Shown: positions 18,892-28,273, numbered from the stretch's first letter. The stretch is 64,000 nucleotides of DNA from CALLPQ01 sp964392325 (GCA_964392325.1 CAYMPJ010000019.1:1-64000); one strand, 5' to 3'. Program-made: numbers and translations. The notes: generated by a model not told the origin, from the sequence alone.

Positions 18892-19962
18892 TTACACTTC
18901 AAGTTCTTCAAGGCCTAAATTCTCAAAATATGCCGCGATATCCCCCTCACCAATATCGGTCAGGGTCTCTGGCGACCATTTAGGGTTACGGTCTTTATCA
19001 ATGATTAGCGCGCGAACCCCTTCAAAAAAATCAGCATTTCGCATGACTTTATTCACAATGCGAAACTCCATTTTCATGGTATCGCCAAAACTATGCGATG
19101 CTCCCCGGCGCATTTGTTCGAATGTTAAGCGTAAAGATGTCGGTGACATTTTGGAGAGTGTCGCAAGGGTATCGCTAGCAAAATCCTCTTTCTGCCCGGC
19201 CAATGCATCAATCAAAGCTTCAAGGTTTTCGTGGCCCTGAAACAGACGATCAATTTGCGCGGTGTGTTCAGTCAAAGGCGCATCAGCGATATCTTCCTGA
19301 AAAATCTCTATACAGTTCTTGATTTCATCATGTGTTTGCTCAAGTCCGGGGGCACTTGTCAGGTCAATCGCCAATAAAGCGCTTCGCAACTCATCTTGTT
19401 TTGGTGTTGGCACATAATGGGTTGCTATCTTTGCATGGATCATATCCGCCGCTTTCGCGCGCGCACCGGTTAAAGCCAGATATAGCCCCAGACCACCAGC
19501 AAGACGGGGCATAAAATACCCACCGCCGACATCTGGAAACAGGCCAATTCCCGTCTCCGGCATTGCAAACAATGTATTATCCCCGGCAATACGATAATCT
19601 CCGTGCACGGACACACCAACACCGCCGCCCATAACGATGCCATCTATGAGCGCAAGATATGGTTTTTTGAAATTAAAAATCGCTGCATTCAGGCTATACT
19701 CATCGCGGAAAAAGGCTGTTGCTTTTGACACATCTTGCCGGGCGGTATCATATAACCAGCGAATGTCACCGCCAGCGCAAAATGCGCGCTGCCCCGCCCC
19801 TCCTATCATGACCGCGGCAATTGATGCATCATCTTCCCAATTAGCCAGCTGGCGCCGCATTGCGACAACCATTGGATGGGTTAAAGCATTGAGTGATTTT
19901 TCCCGGTTTAAGGTTATCACACCCCAATGATTGATCTGTTCAAACAAAACATCATCGCTCAT
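18892..19962 (-). CDS. 3-hydroxyisobutyryl-CoA hydrolase
   Basis: 356 residues from ATG 19962, chosen over a TTG two codons earlier because GGGAG lies eight bases before it. Crotonase fold with the HIBYL-CoA hydrolase pattern: AFCAGGDIRWLYD, GIVMGGGVGVSVHG (oxyanion hole) and MPETGIGLFPDVGGGYF. It releases 3-hydroxyisobutyrate from its CoA ester in valine breakdown. Last gene of a short minus-strand run: acyl-CoA dehydrogenase, DUF1330, hydrolase; its start is two bases after the DUF1330 stop. Confidence 0.93.
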   Translation of the reverse strand: MSDDVLFEQINHWGVITLNREKSLNALTHPMVVAMRRQLANWEDDASIAAVMIGGAGQRAFCAGGDIRWLYDTARQDVSKATAFFRDEYSLNAAIFNFKKPYLALIDGIVMGGGVGVSVHGDYRIAGDNTLFAMPETGIGLFPDVGGGYFMPRLAGGLGLYLALTGARAKAADMIHAKIATHYVPTPKQDELRSALLAIDLTSAPGLEQTHDEIKNCIEIFQEDIADAPLTEHTAQIDRLFQGHENLEALIDALAGQKEDFASDTLATLSKMSPTSLRLTFEQMRRGASHSFGDTMKMEFRIVNKVMRNADFFEGVRALIIDKDRNPKWSPETLTDIGEGDIAAYFENLGLEELEV

Positions 19963-19964
19963 CG

Positions 19965-20252
19965 TCAAACTCCCTCTACGATCACAACCTCTGACTCGGC
20001 AAAAGCTTGTCGCAATTTTAGGGCCTTTTGATATTCGGGAGAATTATAGCAATCAATCGCTTCTCGCAGGCTCTTGAATTCTACAATCACATGACGATCG
20101 CGGTCCTCGCCTTCAACGGGCAAGTAATCCCCTCCGCGCACAAGAAATTTGGCATCATATTTCTCCAGAATAAGCTTGTTCGCAGCAATATATTCTGGAT
20201 AGCGCTCATGATTGAACACCCGAATATGCGCCATCCAATACCCTTTTGCCAT
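19965..20252 (-). CDS. DUF1330 domain protein
   Basis: 95 residues from ATG 20252, with GAGGA seven to eight bases upstream. Small ferredoxin-fold (dimeric alpha/beta barrel) protein; GYWMAHIRV at the start and RHVIVEFKS in the middle are typical of DUF1330. No known enzymatic role. Tight packing between the acyl-CoA dehydrogenase and HIBYL-CoA hydrolase suggests co-expression and a possible part in branched-chain amino acid breakdown. Confidence 0.9.
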   Translation of the reverse strand: MAKGYWMAHIRVFNHERYPEYIAANKLILEKYDAKFLVRGGDYLPVEGEDRDRHVIVEFKSLREAIDCYNSPEYQKALKLRQAFAESEVVIVEGV

Positions 20253-20267
20253 TTTCAATCCTCGTTT

Positions 20268-21428
20268 TTAAGCCTGATAGTCTTTTAGCAAATCACGCGC
20301 AACAATGACCCGCATAATCTCGTTCGTGCCTTCCAGAATTTGATGTACACGGACATCACGCAACATGCGCTCTAAAGGGTAATCCCGCAAATATCCGTAC
20401 CCGCCGTGAATTTGCAAAGCTTCATTCACGATTTCAAAACCGATATCGGTGACATAGCGCTTGGCCATCGCACAAAACCGTGTGGCGTCGCTGGTTTTAT
20501 GATCGAGTTTCCACGCCGCCTGGTAAAGCATGATGCGCGCTGCTTCTAGTTGGGTTGCCATATCCGCAAGTTTAAATTGCAGCGCCTGTTGTTGATTAAG
20601 ACGTTTGCCAAATGCACTGCGCTCATGAGCATAATCAAGGGCAGCCTTTAGCGCCATTGTTGCTGCACCTAAAGAACAGGCAGCAATGTTCAAACGCCCG
20701 CCATCAAGTCCCATCATTGCAAATTTAAAACCCTCACCCTCCCGGCCAATCAGGTTAGCCACCGGCACTTTGCATTCATCAAAATTGACCATTGCGGTGG
20801 GCTGTGAACTCCACCCCATTTTGCGCTCATTTGCACCAAATGTCAGACCCGGAGTTCCCTCTTCTATAAGGATCGCAGATACGCCGCTTGCCCCAGGATG
20901 AGTGGATTCATCACCAGTGCGCACCATAACAAGATAGAGATCACTCACACCGGCGCCAGAGATGAACGCTTTTGAACCATTAATGATATAATGATCACCC
21001 GAGCGCACCGCTTTGGTTTTCATTGCCGCCGCATCCGATCCAGAGCCCGGCTCGGTCAGACAATAGCTCGCCAACATATCCATGGCGGTGAGTTTGGGAC
21101 AAAACCGCTGGCGCAACTCTTCCGAAGCGAAATTGTCTATCATCCAGGAAACCATGTTATGGATCGAAATATAAGCCGCTGTAGAAATACAGCCCTGTGA
21201 CAGCCCTTCAAAAATCAACACCGCATCAAGGCGTCCAAGGCCAGAGCCGCCAACATCTTCTTTTGTGTAAATCCCCGCTAAACCCAGTTCAGCGGTTTTT
21301 TTAATGGTATCAACCGGAAAAATTTTTTCCTCATCCCATTTTTCCGCATAAGGAGAAAGTTCATCCTGCGCAAAACGCGATACCATTTCTTTAATTGCTA
21401 TTTGCTGATCACCAAGAGAAAAATCCAT
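20268..21428 (-). CDS. Acyl-CoA dehydrogenase, probably isobutyryl-CoA dehydrogenase
   Basis: 386 residues from ATG 21428. FAD-dependent acyl-CoA dehydrogenase: CLTEPGSGSDAA (flavin contacts), the middle beta domain, and the C-terminal ILEGTNEIMR segment with the base-bearing region. Expected to convert isobutyryl-CoA to methacrylyl-CoA. The specific substrate is inferred from its partner, the HIBYL-CoA hydrolase; the sequence alone supports short/branched-chain specificity only. Fifteen bases to DUF1330. Confidence 0.9.
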   Translation of the reverse strand: MDFSLGDQQIAIKEMVSRFAQDELSPYAEKWDEEKIFPVDTIKKTAELGLAGIYTKEDVGGSGLGRLDAVLIFEGLSQGCISTAAYISIHNMVSWMIDNFASEELRQRFCPKLTAMDMLASYCLTEPGSGSDAAAMKTKAVRSGDHYIINGSKAFISGAGVSDLYLVMVRTGDESTHPGASGVSAILIEEGTPGLTFGANERKMGWSSQPTAMVNFDECKVPVANLIGREGEGFKFAMMGLDGGRLNIAACSLGAATMALKAALDYAHERSAFGKRLNQQQALQFKLADMATQLEAARIMLYQAAWKLDHKTSDATRFCAMAKRYVTDIGFEIVNEALQIHGGYGYLRDYPLERMLRDVRVHQILEGTNEIMRVIVARDLLKDYQA

Positions 21429-21510
21429 TAAACGCAATGCTCCACTTTAATTGGTACTTTCTTGAGGGGCTTTCAATTTGTCCAGTTTCGTTTCAGACGT
21501 GATGTCGGGT

Positions 21511-22053
21511 TCATCGACGAAGGTAGCGATACCCAATATAGCCACCAATAATCGTAAGGGCGATCAGGGGGAGCCAGAATTTGGCTTTCTCACCGGCGAC
21601 CTCACCAACGAGATGAAATAGGCCAAACGTCAAGCTCACATAAAGGGTGGCGGTCAGTATTACCCAAATGACAAAGCGCAGATAGCTTATTTTGAAAAAC
21701 CCGCAGGCAAGATAGGTCGGAATGCGGGTGCCCGGTACAAAACGGGCCGCAAAAAGGGTTTTGATCAGATCATCGCGAACCAGATTACCGGCAACTGAAA
21801 CCCCCGGTTTCTCGGCAATATTTTGAGCCCATTCATAGCGCCGCGCCGCCCAGCCTAACCAGTATTTCCATACATCGCTGGCCGAGAGCCCAGCAAGAAT
21901 TGCGATAAATATCAATAATACAGGCCCGGCACCGGTGATGGATGCGGTTGCTGCTCCGATTACAGCAGCATCTTCCTGAACGAAAGGCAGCAGGAAAATC
22001 ACCAGATAAAGCGTCCAGCCGCTCATCATAAAAATAGAATCAATGTCAATCAC
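21511..22053 (-). CDS. DedA/VTT-family membrane protein
   Basis: 180 residues, GTG start without a good ribosome-binding site. Four to five hydrophobic segments with the DedA arrangement: an acidic re-entrant loop near the N-terminus (FVQEDAAVIGA, residues about 24-34) and FAARFVPGTRIPTYLACG (residues about 97-114), the conserved Arg-containing motif. DedA/VTT proteins affect membrane lipid handling, including undecaprenyl phosphate recycling and envelope stress. Exact substrate unknown. Confidence 0.85.
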   Translation of the reverse strand: MIDIDSIFMMSGWTLYLVIFLLPFVQEDAAVIGAATASITGAGPVLLIFIAILAGLSASDVWKYWLGWAARRYEWAQNIAEKPGVSVAGNLVRDDLIKTLFAARFVPGTRIPTYLACGFFKISYLRFVIWVILTATLYVSLTFGLFHLVGEVAGEKAKFWLPLIALTIIGGYIGYRYLRR

Positions 22054-22184
22054 AGGGTATCAAAGCCTAACGTTCAGGATCAGCGGGGGAGTGCAATATC
22101 TACGCCTTATATGGCCTCCCGCTCAGATAACAAATAGCCTGTATCATAAAGCTTGCGTGATAGACCAGATCATTAAAGACGATC

Positions 22185-24146
22185 TCAACCTTGTTTCTTG
22201 CTAGCAATCCATCGGTCTATTTTGGCTTCCAGAACCCCTAAAGGCATGGACCCGGTTAAGAGCACTTCATCGTGAAACTCGCTTATCGAAAAGGCTTCGC
22301 CCAGTTCCGCTTCGGCTCTCTCGCGTAATTCACCGATTTTCAGCATACCCAGTTTATAGGAAGTCGCCTGACCGGGCCAAACGGAATAACGCTCAACCTC
22401 GCGTGTCAATGAGGCGCGCGTCTCTCCGGTTACGTTGACCATATAATCAATTGCTTGTTCACGGGACCACCGCTCAGAGTGAAGACCGCTATCGACGACC
22501 AGACGGGCGGCTCTGAAAATCTCCGCTTGCAGACGTCCCAGATTACTTAAAGGGTCATTTTCATACATGCCCATTTCTACGGCCAGTTGCTCTGAATAGA
22601 GCGCCCACCCTTCTGAAAATTCAGAAAAGCCCATCATATTGCGTATGAGCGGTAAGCCTTTAATGGCCCGTTGCAAGGATATCTGGAAATGATGTCCGGG
22701 CACGGCCTCATGATAGGTAAGGGTTTTTAGAGATTGCTTGGGATTGTCCGCTGTATCTTTTAAATTGATCCAATAAATCCCCGGGCGAGAGCCATCGAGA
22801 GAAGGACCAGTATAATATCCCCCCGGTGAGGTATCTTGTTCATGAACAGCAATACGCCGGACTTCAACGGGCTGACTTGGCAAAACACCAAACCACTGAT
22901 CGGCCTTACCCATAATTTCCGTTACTTGCCCTCGCAGGCTCTCGAGCAATGCGTCGCGACCCTCATCAGTATTGGGGAAGAGGTTTTCCTCCCGTTGACC
23001 AAGCGTGCTCATACGCTCCGCAACGCTTCCCTCGGATAACCCCAGCTCAATCAGGGTTTCATCCATTTGTGCGGTTATCCGCGCCACTTCTTGCAGGCCA
23101 AGGGCGTGAATATCCGAGCCGGATCGCCCTTGCGCGCCATAGCCGTCGAGCGCATGTTGATAAAACTCTTCCCCTTGGGGCCCAAGGCGCCAGATACCAG
23201 CCCCCTCGACGCTCAATGGGATCATGCCCGTGACGGTCGCCTCTAACCGGTTATAAGCGGGATAGATGCTGTCTTCTATAATTTCCACTGCACGGGCCTG
23301 ATAAGCGCTCACCGCCTCTTCATCAACACCGTCAATCTTGGAAATTTTATTTACCAACGTCACCACGAGTGGGTTCTCATCGGGCGCAGAAGCACTAAAA
23401 TTCTTTAAGGACCCAGAAATACCGCGCAAGGCAAAAACCGGCGGCACGACCCCAAGCTCGGCATCGGCCTGCATCATCTGGCCGGTCTCATCAAATGCTT
23501 TTGCAAATCCCGCCATGCGTGAGAGATAGTTTTCAATGTCCTGCGTATTGGAAAGGGGTTGCTGGACTTGCAATAGACGCGGCAACCATAAGTGAACCCC
23601 GCTTAGCTGTGTTAACCGGTATGGCCCCCCGGACCCCCAATAGCTGGTGCCACCAAATTCAAACTGGTTACGCTGCGCCCCCGCTTCATAAGAGGTCCGT
23701 AAAATATCATAAGTTATCGCCATATCAGTAGGCAAAGACGAGCGGGAAATCCCTTTTAGCTCGGTCAGGAAAACCTCATTCATTGTTCGCGCTGTCTGAT
23801 CGGCATCAAAATCATTGCTGCTGAGGCGGCCATTATACCCCGCCCCCGCGAGCTCCTCCGAAACACCTAATTGGGTCGCTGTCTCGGGTGCATTTTTCAG
23901 GAAGGCGCGCACATGGCTATCGAGCATTTGCGTAAACTGTTCAGCCTGATTTCCCACATCAGGCACCTCAACGCTGGAGACTTGTGCCTCGCTTTGCGCC
24001 TGCTCAGCTGCGCTACCAGCCCCTTGATCTTGTTGAGAACATGAAGTCAGACCAACAACACCAACCAAAAGCGTGAGAACACCCAAACTCGGTGAGCGCT
24101 TCAGCAATTTATTTTCATTTTTTTTTCTATAATCCATCATAACCAT
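22185..24146 (-). CDS. DUF885 lipoprotein, predicted metallopeptidase
   Basis: 653 residues from ATG 24146; longer in-frame extensions lack support because the lipoprotein signal (basic start, hydrophobic run, lipobox LTSC) begins here. After an Ala/Gln/Ser-rich linker the DUF885 domain covers the rest. The YHEAVPGHHFQ motif and EGWALYSE, about 35 residues later, form the zinc-site-like signature of this family. Probably anchored at the periplasmic face of a membrane and acting on peptides; substrate unknown. Apparently monocistronic. Confidence 0.9.
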   Translation of the reverse strand: MVMMDYRKKNENKLLKRSPSLGVLTLLVGVVGLTSCSQQDQGAGSAAEQAQSEAQVSSVEVPDVGNQAEQFTQMLDSHVRAFLKNAPETATQLGVSEELAGAGYNGRLSSNDFDADQTARTMNEVFLTELKGISRSSLPTDMAITYDILRTSYEAGAQRNQFEFGGTSYWGSGGPYRLTQLSGVHLWLPRLLQVQQPLSNTQDIENYLSRMAGFAKAFDETGQMMQADAELGVVPPVFALRGISGSLKNFSASAPDENPLVVTLVNKISKIDGVDEEAVSAYQARAVEIIEDSIYPAYNRLEATVTGMIPLSVEGAGIWRLGPQGEEFYQHALDGYGAQGRSGSDIHALGLQEVARITAQMDETLIELGLSEGSVAERMSTLGQREENLFPNTDEGRDALLESLRGQVTEIMGKADQWFGVLPSQPVEVRRIAVHEQDTSPGGYYTGPSLDGSRPGIYWINLKDTADNPKQSLKTLTYHEAVPGHHFQISLQRAIKGLPLIRNMMGFSEFSEGWALYSEQLAVEMGMYENDPLSNLGRLQAEIFRAARLVVDSGLHSERWSREQAIDYMVNVTGETRASLTREVERYSVWPGQATSYKLGMLKIGELRERAEAELGEAFSISEFHDEVLLTGSMPLGVLEAKIDRWIASKKQG

Positions 24147-24460
24147 ATGCTTTCGATTGCTGAGGTCTTTCAGTTGAATGGGGGTTTTGCGCCAAACCGA
24201 CCCTTTTGATACGCGGATTACTAATACGCAGGCCTGGAATTGCAAAACCGTATATACCCAAGGCATAAGCGGTAGGAACCACTGTTATTTAATTCAACGA
24301 AAGACCTTCGTAAAAACGTCGCGCTTAGCAAAAATTCTGCTTAAATGAGGTTCGGGTAAGAGACTTTCCAGCCCCTTAAAACTTTACATACCGTTAACCA
24401 TAAATTTGTTCAACTTCAACTGCAATAGCGCAGCTGGGGGTCGTCCAGAATGCGTCAGCG

Positions 24461-24513
24461 AGTGTGGTATTTTGACAAGGTTTTGCACCGTCACAAAACA
24501 TAAAAAGACCCGC
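24461..24513. repeat. Diverged copy of the pnp 3' flank
   Basis: Aligns end to end with 25939-25990 (AGTGTRGYATTTTRACAAGG, then TTTGCAC-GTCAC, then AAAACA) with mostly transition differences and one gap. Each copy runs into a hairpin. Confidence 0.75.
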
Positions 24514-24531
24514 CATTTTGAGAGGGTCTTT
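24504..24531 (-). terminator. Hairpin AAAGACCC/GGGTCTTT, probable terminator
   Basis: Eight-base arms; on the minus strand the stem is followed by TTTTTATG. It could end transcription from the small lipoprotein genes. Position matches the pnp terminator hairpin in the duplicated segment. Confidence 0.55.
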
Positions 24532-24619
24532 ACTTTAAGTATTTTATATTTTTCAATAAAAACATTATGTTATTGGTTTTATCTTAGGATTTTTTAAAAC
24601 AATACTCACCGGGCATAGA

Positions 24620-24635
24620 GCGGGCATTTACCCGC
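24620..24635. repeat. Palindromic element GCGGG-CATTTA-CCCGC
   Basis: Imperfect copy of the 18-base palindrome at 24777-24794; both are followed, at different distance, by ACGCGGTGG. Looks like a small dispersed palindromic repeat. Confidence 0.5.
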
Positions 24636-24776
24636 CATTTGGTCATCGGCTCTTACGCGGTGGTTATGATCATGGCTCTATTCGCAGTGGAAGGATTGGA
24701 AAAAGGAATATGCCAACCGATCAACACGCCACCTGAAGGCTGGAACACCCTACATTTGGGTGAGCGTTATTTAAGC

Positions 24777-24794
24777 GGCGGGCATATGCCCGCC
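24777..24794. repeat. Perfect 18-base palindrome GGCGGGCATATGCCCGCC
   Basis: Every base pairs. Lies just downstream of the small lipoprotein gene on the minus strand. GC-rich in an AT-rich setting; may act as an mRNA 3' stabiliser or a REP-like element. Confidence 0.65.
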
Positions 24795-24839
24795 CTACGC
24801 GGTGGAAAGCATCTCATGCTAAAAAATATCTTAGATATG

Positions 24840-25337
24840 TTAACGATTAATCGGTGTCCAAGATGTCCTTACAATGAATTCTTCATTATTCCCACAAAAA
24901 TGAACCGGCAAATTGACTCGAAAATCTTTTAATCTGCGTTGTTGATTTTTCTTTATATCGAATCTGCCTACAATACTCGTCAAAAAACTAATTTCTTCAT
25001 TGAATTCAATAAGAACGTCTTCCGTAAACTGCACGTCTAAAAAGCCGATCCTTCCGAACTTTACTTGCTTCCCAGATAAGGTTCTAAGTTGCACTCCTAA
25101 TAGAACGCTATGCTCAAATATAAGCACGTCCTTTTCAACACAAATAGCTTCGACATTCCTATTTACCAACTTCACCCTTGCTTTTTCTAAAGTTTTCCCG
25201 GAATAAATTTTATCCTCAATCTCGAGGAATATCTTTTTTTCTTTAGGGCTATCAGGAAAATCATTCTCTTGATATTTAATTACGCAATTACATTGCATTA
25301 AGCATAATGCACAAAATAATATTCTACTGATCATCAT
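24840..25337 (-). CDS. Small exported protein, AT-rich gene, unknown function
   Basis: 165 residues from ATG 25337 (an adjacent ATG at 25334 has better spacing from AGGAGG). The N-terminus is a short hydrophobic signal with Cys residues (LMQCNC), so possibly a lipoprotein. The rest is beta-rich and Lys/Glu/Ile-rich, with several 'VEAICVEKDVLIF'-like strands and a LPVHFCGNNEEF segment near the end. I do not recognise the family. Base use is more AT-rich than neighbours, and the 3' flank resembles that of the next gene, suggesting an acquired or duplicated unit. Confidence 0.65.
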   Translation of the reverse strand: MMISRILFCALCLMQCNCVIKYQENDFPDSPKEKKIFLEIEDKIYSGKTLEKARVKLVNRNVEAICVEKDVLIFEHSVLLGVQLRTLSGKQVKFGRIGFLDVQFTEDVLIEFNEEISFLTSIVGRFDIKKNQQRRLKDFRVNLPVHFCGNNEEFIVRTSWTPINR

Positions 25338-25426
25338 ATTGCCTCCTACGGTCCACCACCCCTGTCCAATTCGCAAAACAATTAGTAACGCTCCACAAGG
25401 TGGAAAGCACCTTATACTGAATATAA

Positions 25427-25837
25427 CTATCCAACATGCCTCATCATAAGTGTTAGCTTGCAGGTCTTTTTACTAAATTTAAATATTGTGGTTTGGCGAG
25501 GTAATTCAAAGATGTTATCCGTCCCATAGTATGCGGTTATGTCATCGTCTACGATGCGAAATTTTATTGTTTTTTTATCTTTGTGAGGGTCTTCGCTGTG
25601 AATATCTAGAATAAATTCTTCTAACTTTTTCACATCACAAAATTTACTAAACTCAGCTCGAGCTTTCCTTTCCATTTCTGCTTTGTTTATCTTATTTATT
25701 CTTTCCACTTCGATACATTCTTCCGCCCTACATATATCAAGCTCAATTATTTCAGGAATAGATTCTGTATGATGATAGCTTGCATGGTGACAAGAAATTA
25801 ATGGCAAAAAAAACAACAAATTAAGTAGAAATTTCAT
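25427..25837 (-). CDS. Small lipoprotein, AT-rich gene, unknown function
   Basis: 136 residues; GAGGTGATAA directly before ATG. Signal peptide with lipobox LISC (Cys16), then a His-rich stretch (HHASYHH). The mature part has a charged helix (about 45-65) and a beta-rich C-terminus with a Cys near the end. Not recognised. It is likely cotranscribed with the downstream lipoprotein-like gene (90 bp apart). Like that gene it is AT-rich and followed by GGTGGAAAGCAYCTYATRCTRAA. Confidence 0.65.
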   Translation of the reverse strand: MKFLLNLLFFLPLISCHHASYHHTESIPEIIELDICRAEECIEVERINKINKAEMERKARAEFSKFCDVKKLEEFILDIHSEDPHKDKKTIKFRIVDDDITAYYGTDNIFELPRQTTIFKFSKKTCKLTLMMRHVG

Positions 25838-25938
25838 TTATCACCTCATACGAAAATTATTTAACACCCATCAACAGCGGATACTAAAGTAGCTCCCCTA
25901 GGGCATAGATCATGGCTCAATTACCTCATGCTTTAGGA

Positions 25939-25990
25939 AGTGTAGCATTTTAACAAGGCTTTGCACTGTCACCAAAACAAAGAAAGCCCG
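25939..25990. repeat. Second copy of the duplicated flank, next to pnp
   Basis: Partner of 24461-24513. Probably the original copy, because it directly adjoins the pnp terminator. Confidence 0.75.
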
Positions 25991-26008
25991 CAGAAATAAT
26001 CTGCGGGC
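25986..26008 (-). terminator. Terminator of pnp
   Basis: Nine-base perfect arms GCCCGCAGA/TCTGCGGGC; on the minus strand followed by TTTCTTTG. About 40 bases after the pnp stop. Confidence 0.8.
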
Positions 26009-26050
26009 CCTGATTTCAAGAAAATCAATTATAATATTGATTTCAAAGTT

Positions 26051-28171
26051 TTATGCGTCGTCTTTAGGAATTTCCTTGCCAGTCTCCTGATCAACGACCT
26101 TCATGGATAGGCGTACCTTGCCGCGATCGTCAAAGCCGAGCAATTTCACCCAGACTTCATCACCCTCTTTGACCACATCGCTCGTGTGCTCCGGGCGCCC
26201 CTGAGTTAGCTGCGAGATATGAACAAGGCCGTCGCGCGCGCCAAAGAAATTCACAAACGCACCAAAATCCATAACCTTGACGACTTTACCTTTGTAAATC
26301 TCGTTGACTTCAGGTTCAGCCACAATGGAATGAATCCATTTATGCGCAGCGGCAATCTCTTCCTTGCTGCTCGAAGCAATCTTGATCAGTCCCTCATCAT
26401 CAATATTAACCTTCGCACCGGTTTCTTCGACAATCTGACGGATTACCTTGCCGCCTGATCCGATAACATCGCGGATTTTATCTTTCGGGATCTGCATGGT
26501 TTCAATGCGCGGGGCATGTTCACCAAGATCACTGCGCGCATCGGTGAGAGCACTACTCATTTCACCAAGAATATGCACGCGGCCATCTTTAGCTTGCGCC
26601 AAAGCCGTCTTCATAATGTCTTCAGTGATCCCGGCAATTTTGATATCCATCTGTAGCGAGGTAATACCAGCTTCAGAGCCTGCGACTTTAAAGTCCATAT
26701 CGCCAAGGTGATCCTCATCACCCAGAATATCAGAAAGCACCGCAAAGCGCTCGCCTTCAAGGATAAGCCCCATAGCAATACCGGCAACCGGGCGCTTGAT
26801 CGGCACACCGGCATCCATCATCGCAAGCGAGCCGCCACAGACGGTTGCCATTGAAGAGGAACCGTTTGACTCGGTGATTTCAGAGACCAGACGAACAACA
26901 TACGGAAATTCTTCTTGTGATGGCAAGACAGCCTTCAGGGCACGCCAAGCCAGTTTCCCGTGGCCAATTTCACGCCGGCCGGTAAAGCCCATGCGGCCAA
27001 CCTCACCAACGGAGTAAGGCGGGAAATTATAATGGAGAAGGAAATTCTCTTTATACGTACCAGCAAGGGCATCAATAAATTGCTCGTCTTCACCGGTTCC
27101 CAATGTTGTCACAACAATCGCCTGGGTTTCGCCCCTTGTGAAAAGAGCCGAGCCATGGGTGCGCGGTAAAATACCGACTTCCGGGACAATTTTACGAACC
27201 GTTTTTGTATCGCGGCCATCAATACGCTCACCAGTATCAAGAATGGCATTACGAACAATATCGGCCTCGATGGTTTTGAAAACCGACCCCAAGGTCGATT
27301 TCTTCATCGCGTTTTCATCTTCATCATCGCAAAGCGCTTCAACGGCTTTGGACTTTGCTTCAGCAATTTTCTGCTGGCGGTTTTGCTTGACGGTTTCTTT
27401 ATACGCATCACGCAAGTCAGACTCGACAATCGCGCGAACTTTTGCCTCTTCATCACTATAATCAGGAGCCACAAATTCCCATGGATCTTTTGCGCATTCC
27501 TCGGCAAAATCTATAATAAAATTAATCGCTTCTTGCGATGCTTTATGGCCATACATAACCGCGCCAAGCATCACATCTTCAGAAAGTTCACTCGCCTCGG
27601 ACTCAACCATCATCACCGCGTCAGATGTTCCGGCCATTACCAAATCAAGATCACTGTCTTCAAGCTCATCTATCGTCGGGTTTAATTGATAGTTTCCATC
27701 CGTATACCCCACACGCGCAGCGCCAATTGGCCCGAGGAACGGAATACCGGAGACTGTTAAAGCAGCAGAAACAGCAATCATTGCCACCACGTCGCTATCA
27801 TTCTCGCCGTCATGGGAGAGAACCTGAGCAACAACGAGCACTTCGTTTTTAAAACCCGGTGCAAAAAGAGGACGAATAGGACGGTCAATCAATCGCGATG
27901 TGAGCGTCTCTTTTTCCGTTGGGCGCGCCTCACGTTTGAAATATCCACCGGGAATACGTCCGGCAGCATAATATTTTTCTTGATAGTGAACCGTAAGCGG
28001 GAAAAAATCGAATGCAGGATTAGCCTCTTTTGCCCCCACAACAGTTGCGAGAACTGTCGTATCTCCATAAGTTGCGAGCACCGAACCATCGGCTTGACGG
28101 GCAACCCGTCCTGTTTCGAGTGTCAGCGTACGACCGCCCCACTCCACTGATTTTTTTGTAATATTAAACAT
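26051..28171 (-). CDS. pnp: Polyribonucleotide nucleotidyltransferase (PNPase)
   Basis: 706 residues, full length. Two RNase PH domains (about 1-225 and 300-540, the second with the FPPYSVGEVGRMG phosphate/active-site region and DILGDEDHLGDMDFK), an alpha-helical linker, a KH domain with the IGSGGK signature (about 555-615) and an S1 domain starting GKVVKVMDFGAF (about 620-690). It degrades RNA 3'-5' by phosphorolysis and may join the degradosome. Lies downstream of rpsO in the usual order, separated by about 400 bp with a hairpin in between. Confidence 0.98.
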   Translation of the reverse strand: MFNITKKSVEWGGRTLTLETGRVARQADGSVLATYGDTTVLATVVGAKEANPAFDFFPLTVHYQEKYYAAGRIPGGYFKREARPTEKETLTSRLIDRPIRPLFAPGFKNEVLVVAQVLSHDGENDSDVVAMIAVSAALTVSGIPFLGPIGAARVGYTDGNYQLNPTIDELEDSDLDLVMAGTSDAVMMVESEASELSEDVMLGAVMYGHKASQEAINFIIDFAEECAKDPWEFVAPDYSDEEAKVRAIVESDLRDAYKETVKQNRQQKIAEAKSKAVEALCDDEDENAMKKSTLGSVFKTIEADIVRNAILDTGERIDGRDTKTVRKIVPEVGILPRTHGSALFTRGETQAIVVTTLGTGEDEQFIDALAGTYKENFLLHYNFPPYSVGEVGRMGFTGRREIGHGKLAWRALKAVLPSQEEFPYVVRLVSEITESNGSSSMATVCGGSLAMMDAGVPIKRPVAGIAMGLILEGERFAVLSDILGDEDHLGDMDFKVAGSEAGITSLQMDIKIAGITEDIMKTALAQAKDGRVHILGEMSSALTDARSDLGEHAPRIETMQIPKDKIRDVIGSGGKVIRQIVEETGAKVNIDDEGLIKIASSSKEEIAAAHKWIHSIVAEPEVNEIYKGKVVKVMDFGAFVNFFGARDGLVHISQLTQGRPEHTSDVVKEGDEVWVKLLGFDDRGKVRLSMKVVDQETGKEIPKDDA

Positions 28172-28237
28172 TGTTTTTCTTCTTTCATGTTCCCGTCTGC
28201 CGGATTGCAGATCAGGTGTAATTTGTAATTAAAAAAT

Positions 28238-28259
28238 GCCCGCCTTCGAAAAAGCGGGC
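28238..28259 (-). terminator. Hairpin terminator between rpsO region and pnp
   Basis: GCCCGC arms at 28238-28243 and 28254-28259; on the minus strand the stem is followed by ATTTTTT. It could attenuate read-through from rpsO into pnp or end the small ORF's transcript. Confidence 0.75.
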
Positions 28260-28273
28260 GGGTGTAACAGAGC

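Larger units (their letters stand above)
24147..24839. other. Palindrome-rich gap without a supported gene
   Basis: Holds several palindromic elements (24504-24531, 24620-24635, 24777-24794) and sequence that recurs downstream of pnp (24461-24513). Short frames here have no ribosome-binding site and are probably not genes. Confidence 0.6.

Noticed and set aside
24639..24932. 97-codon plus-strand frame
   Set aside because: No ribosome-binding site, runs through palindromic repeats and into the 3' end of the minus-strand lipoprotein gene.
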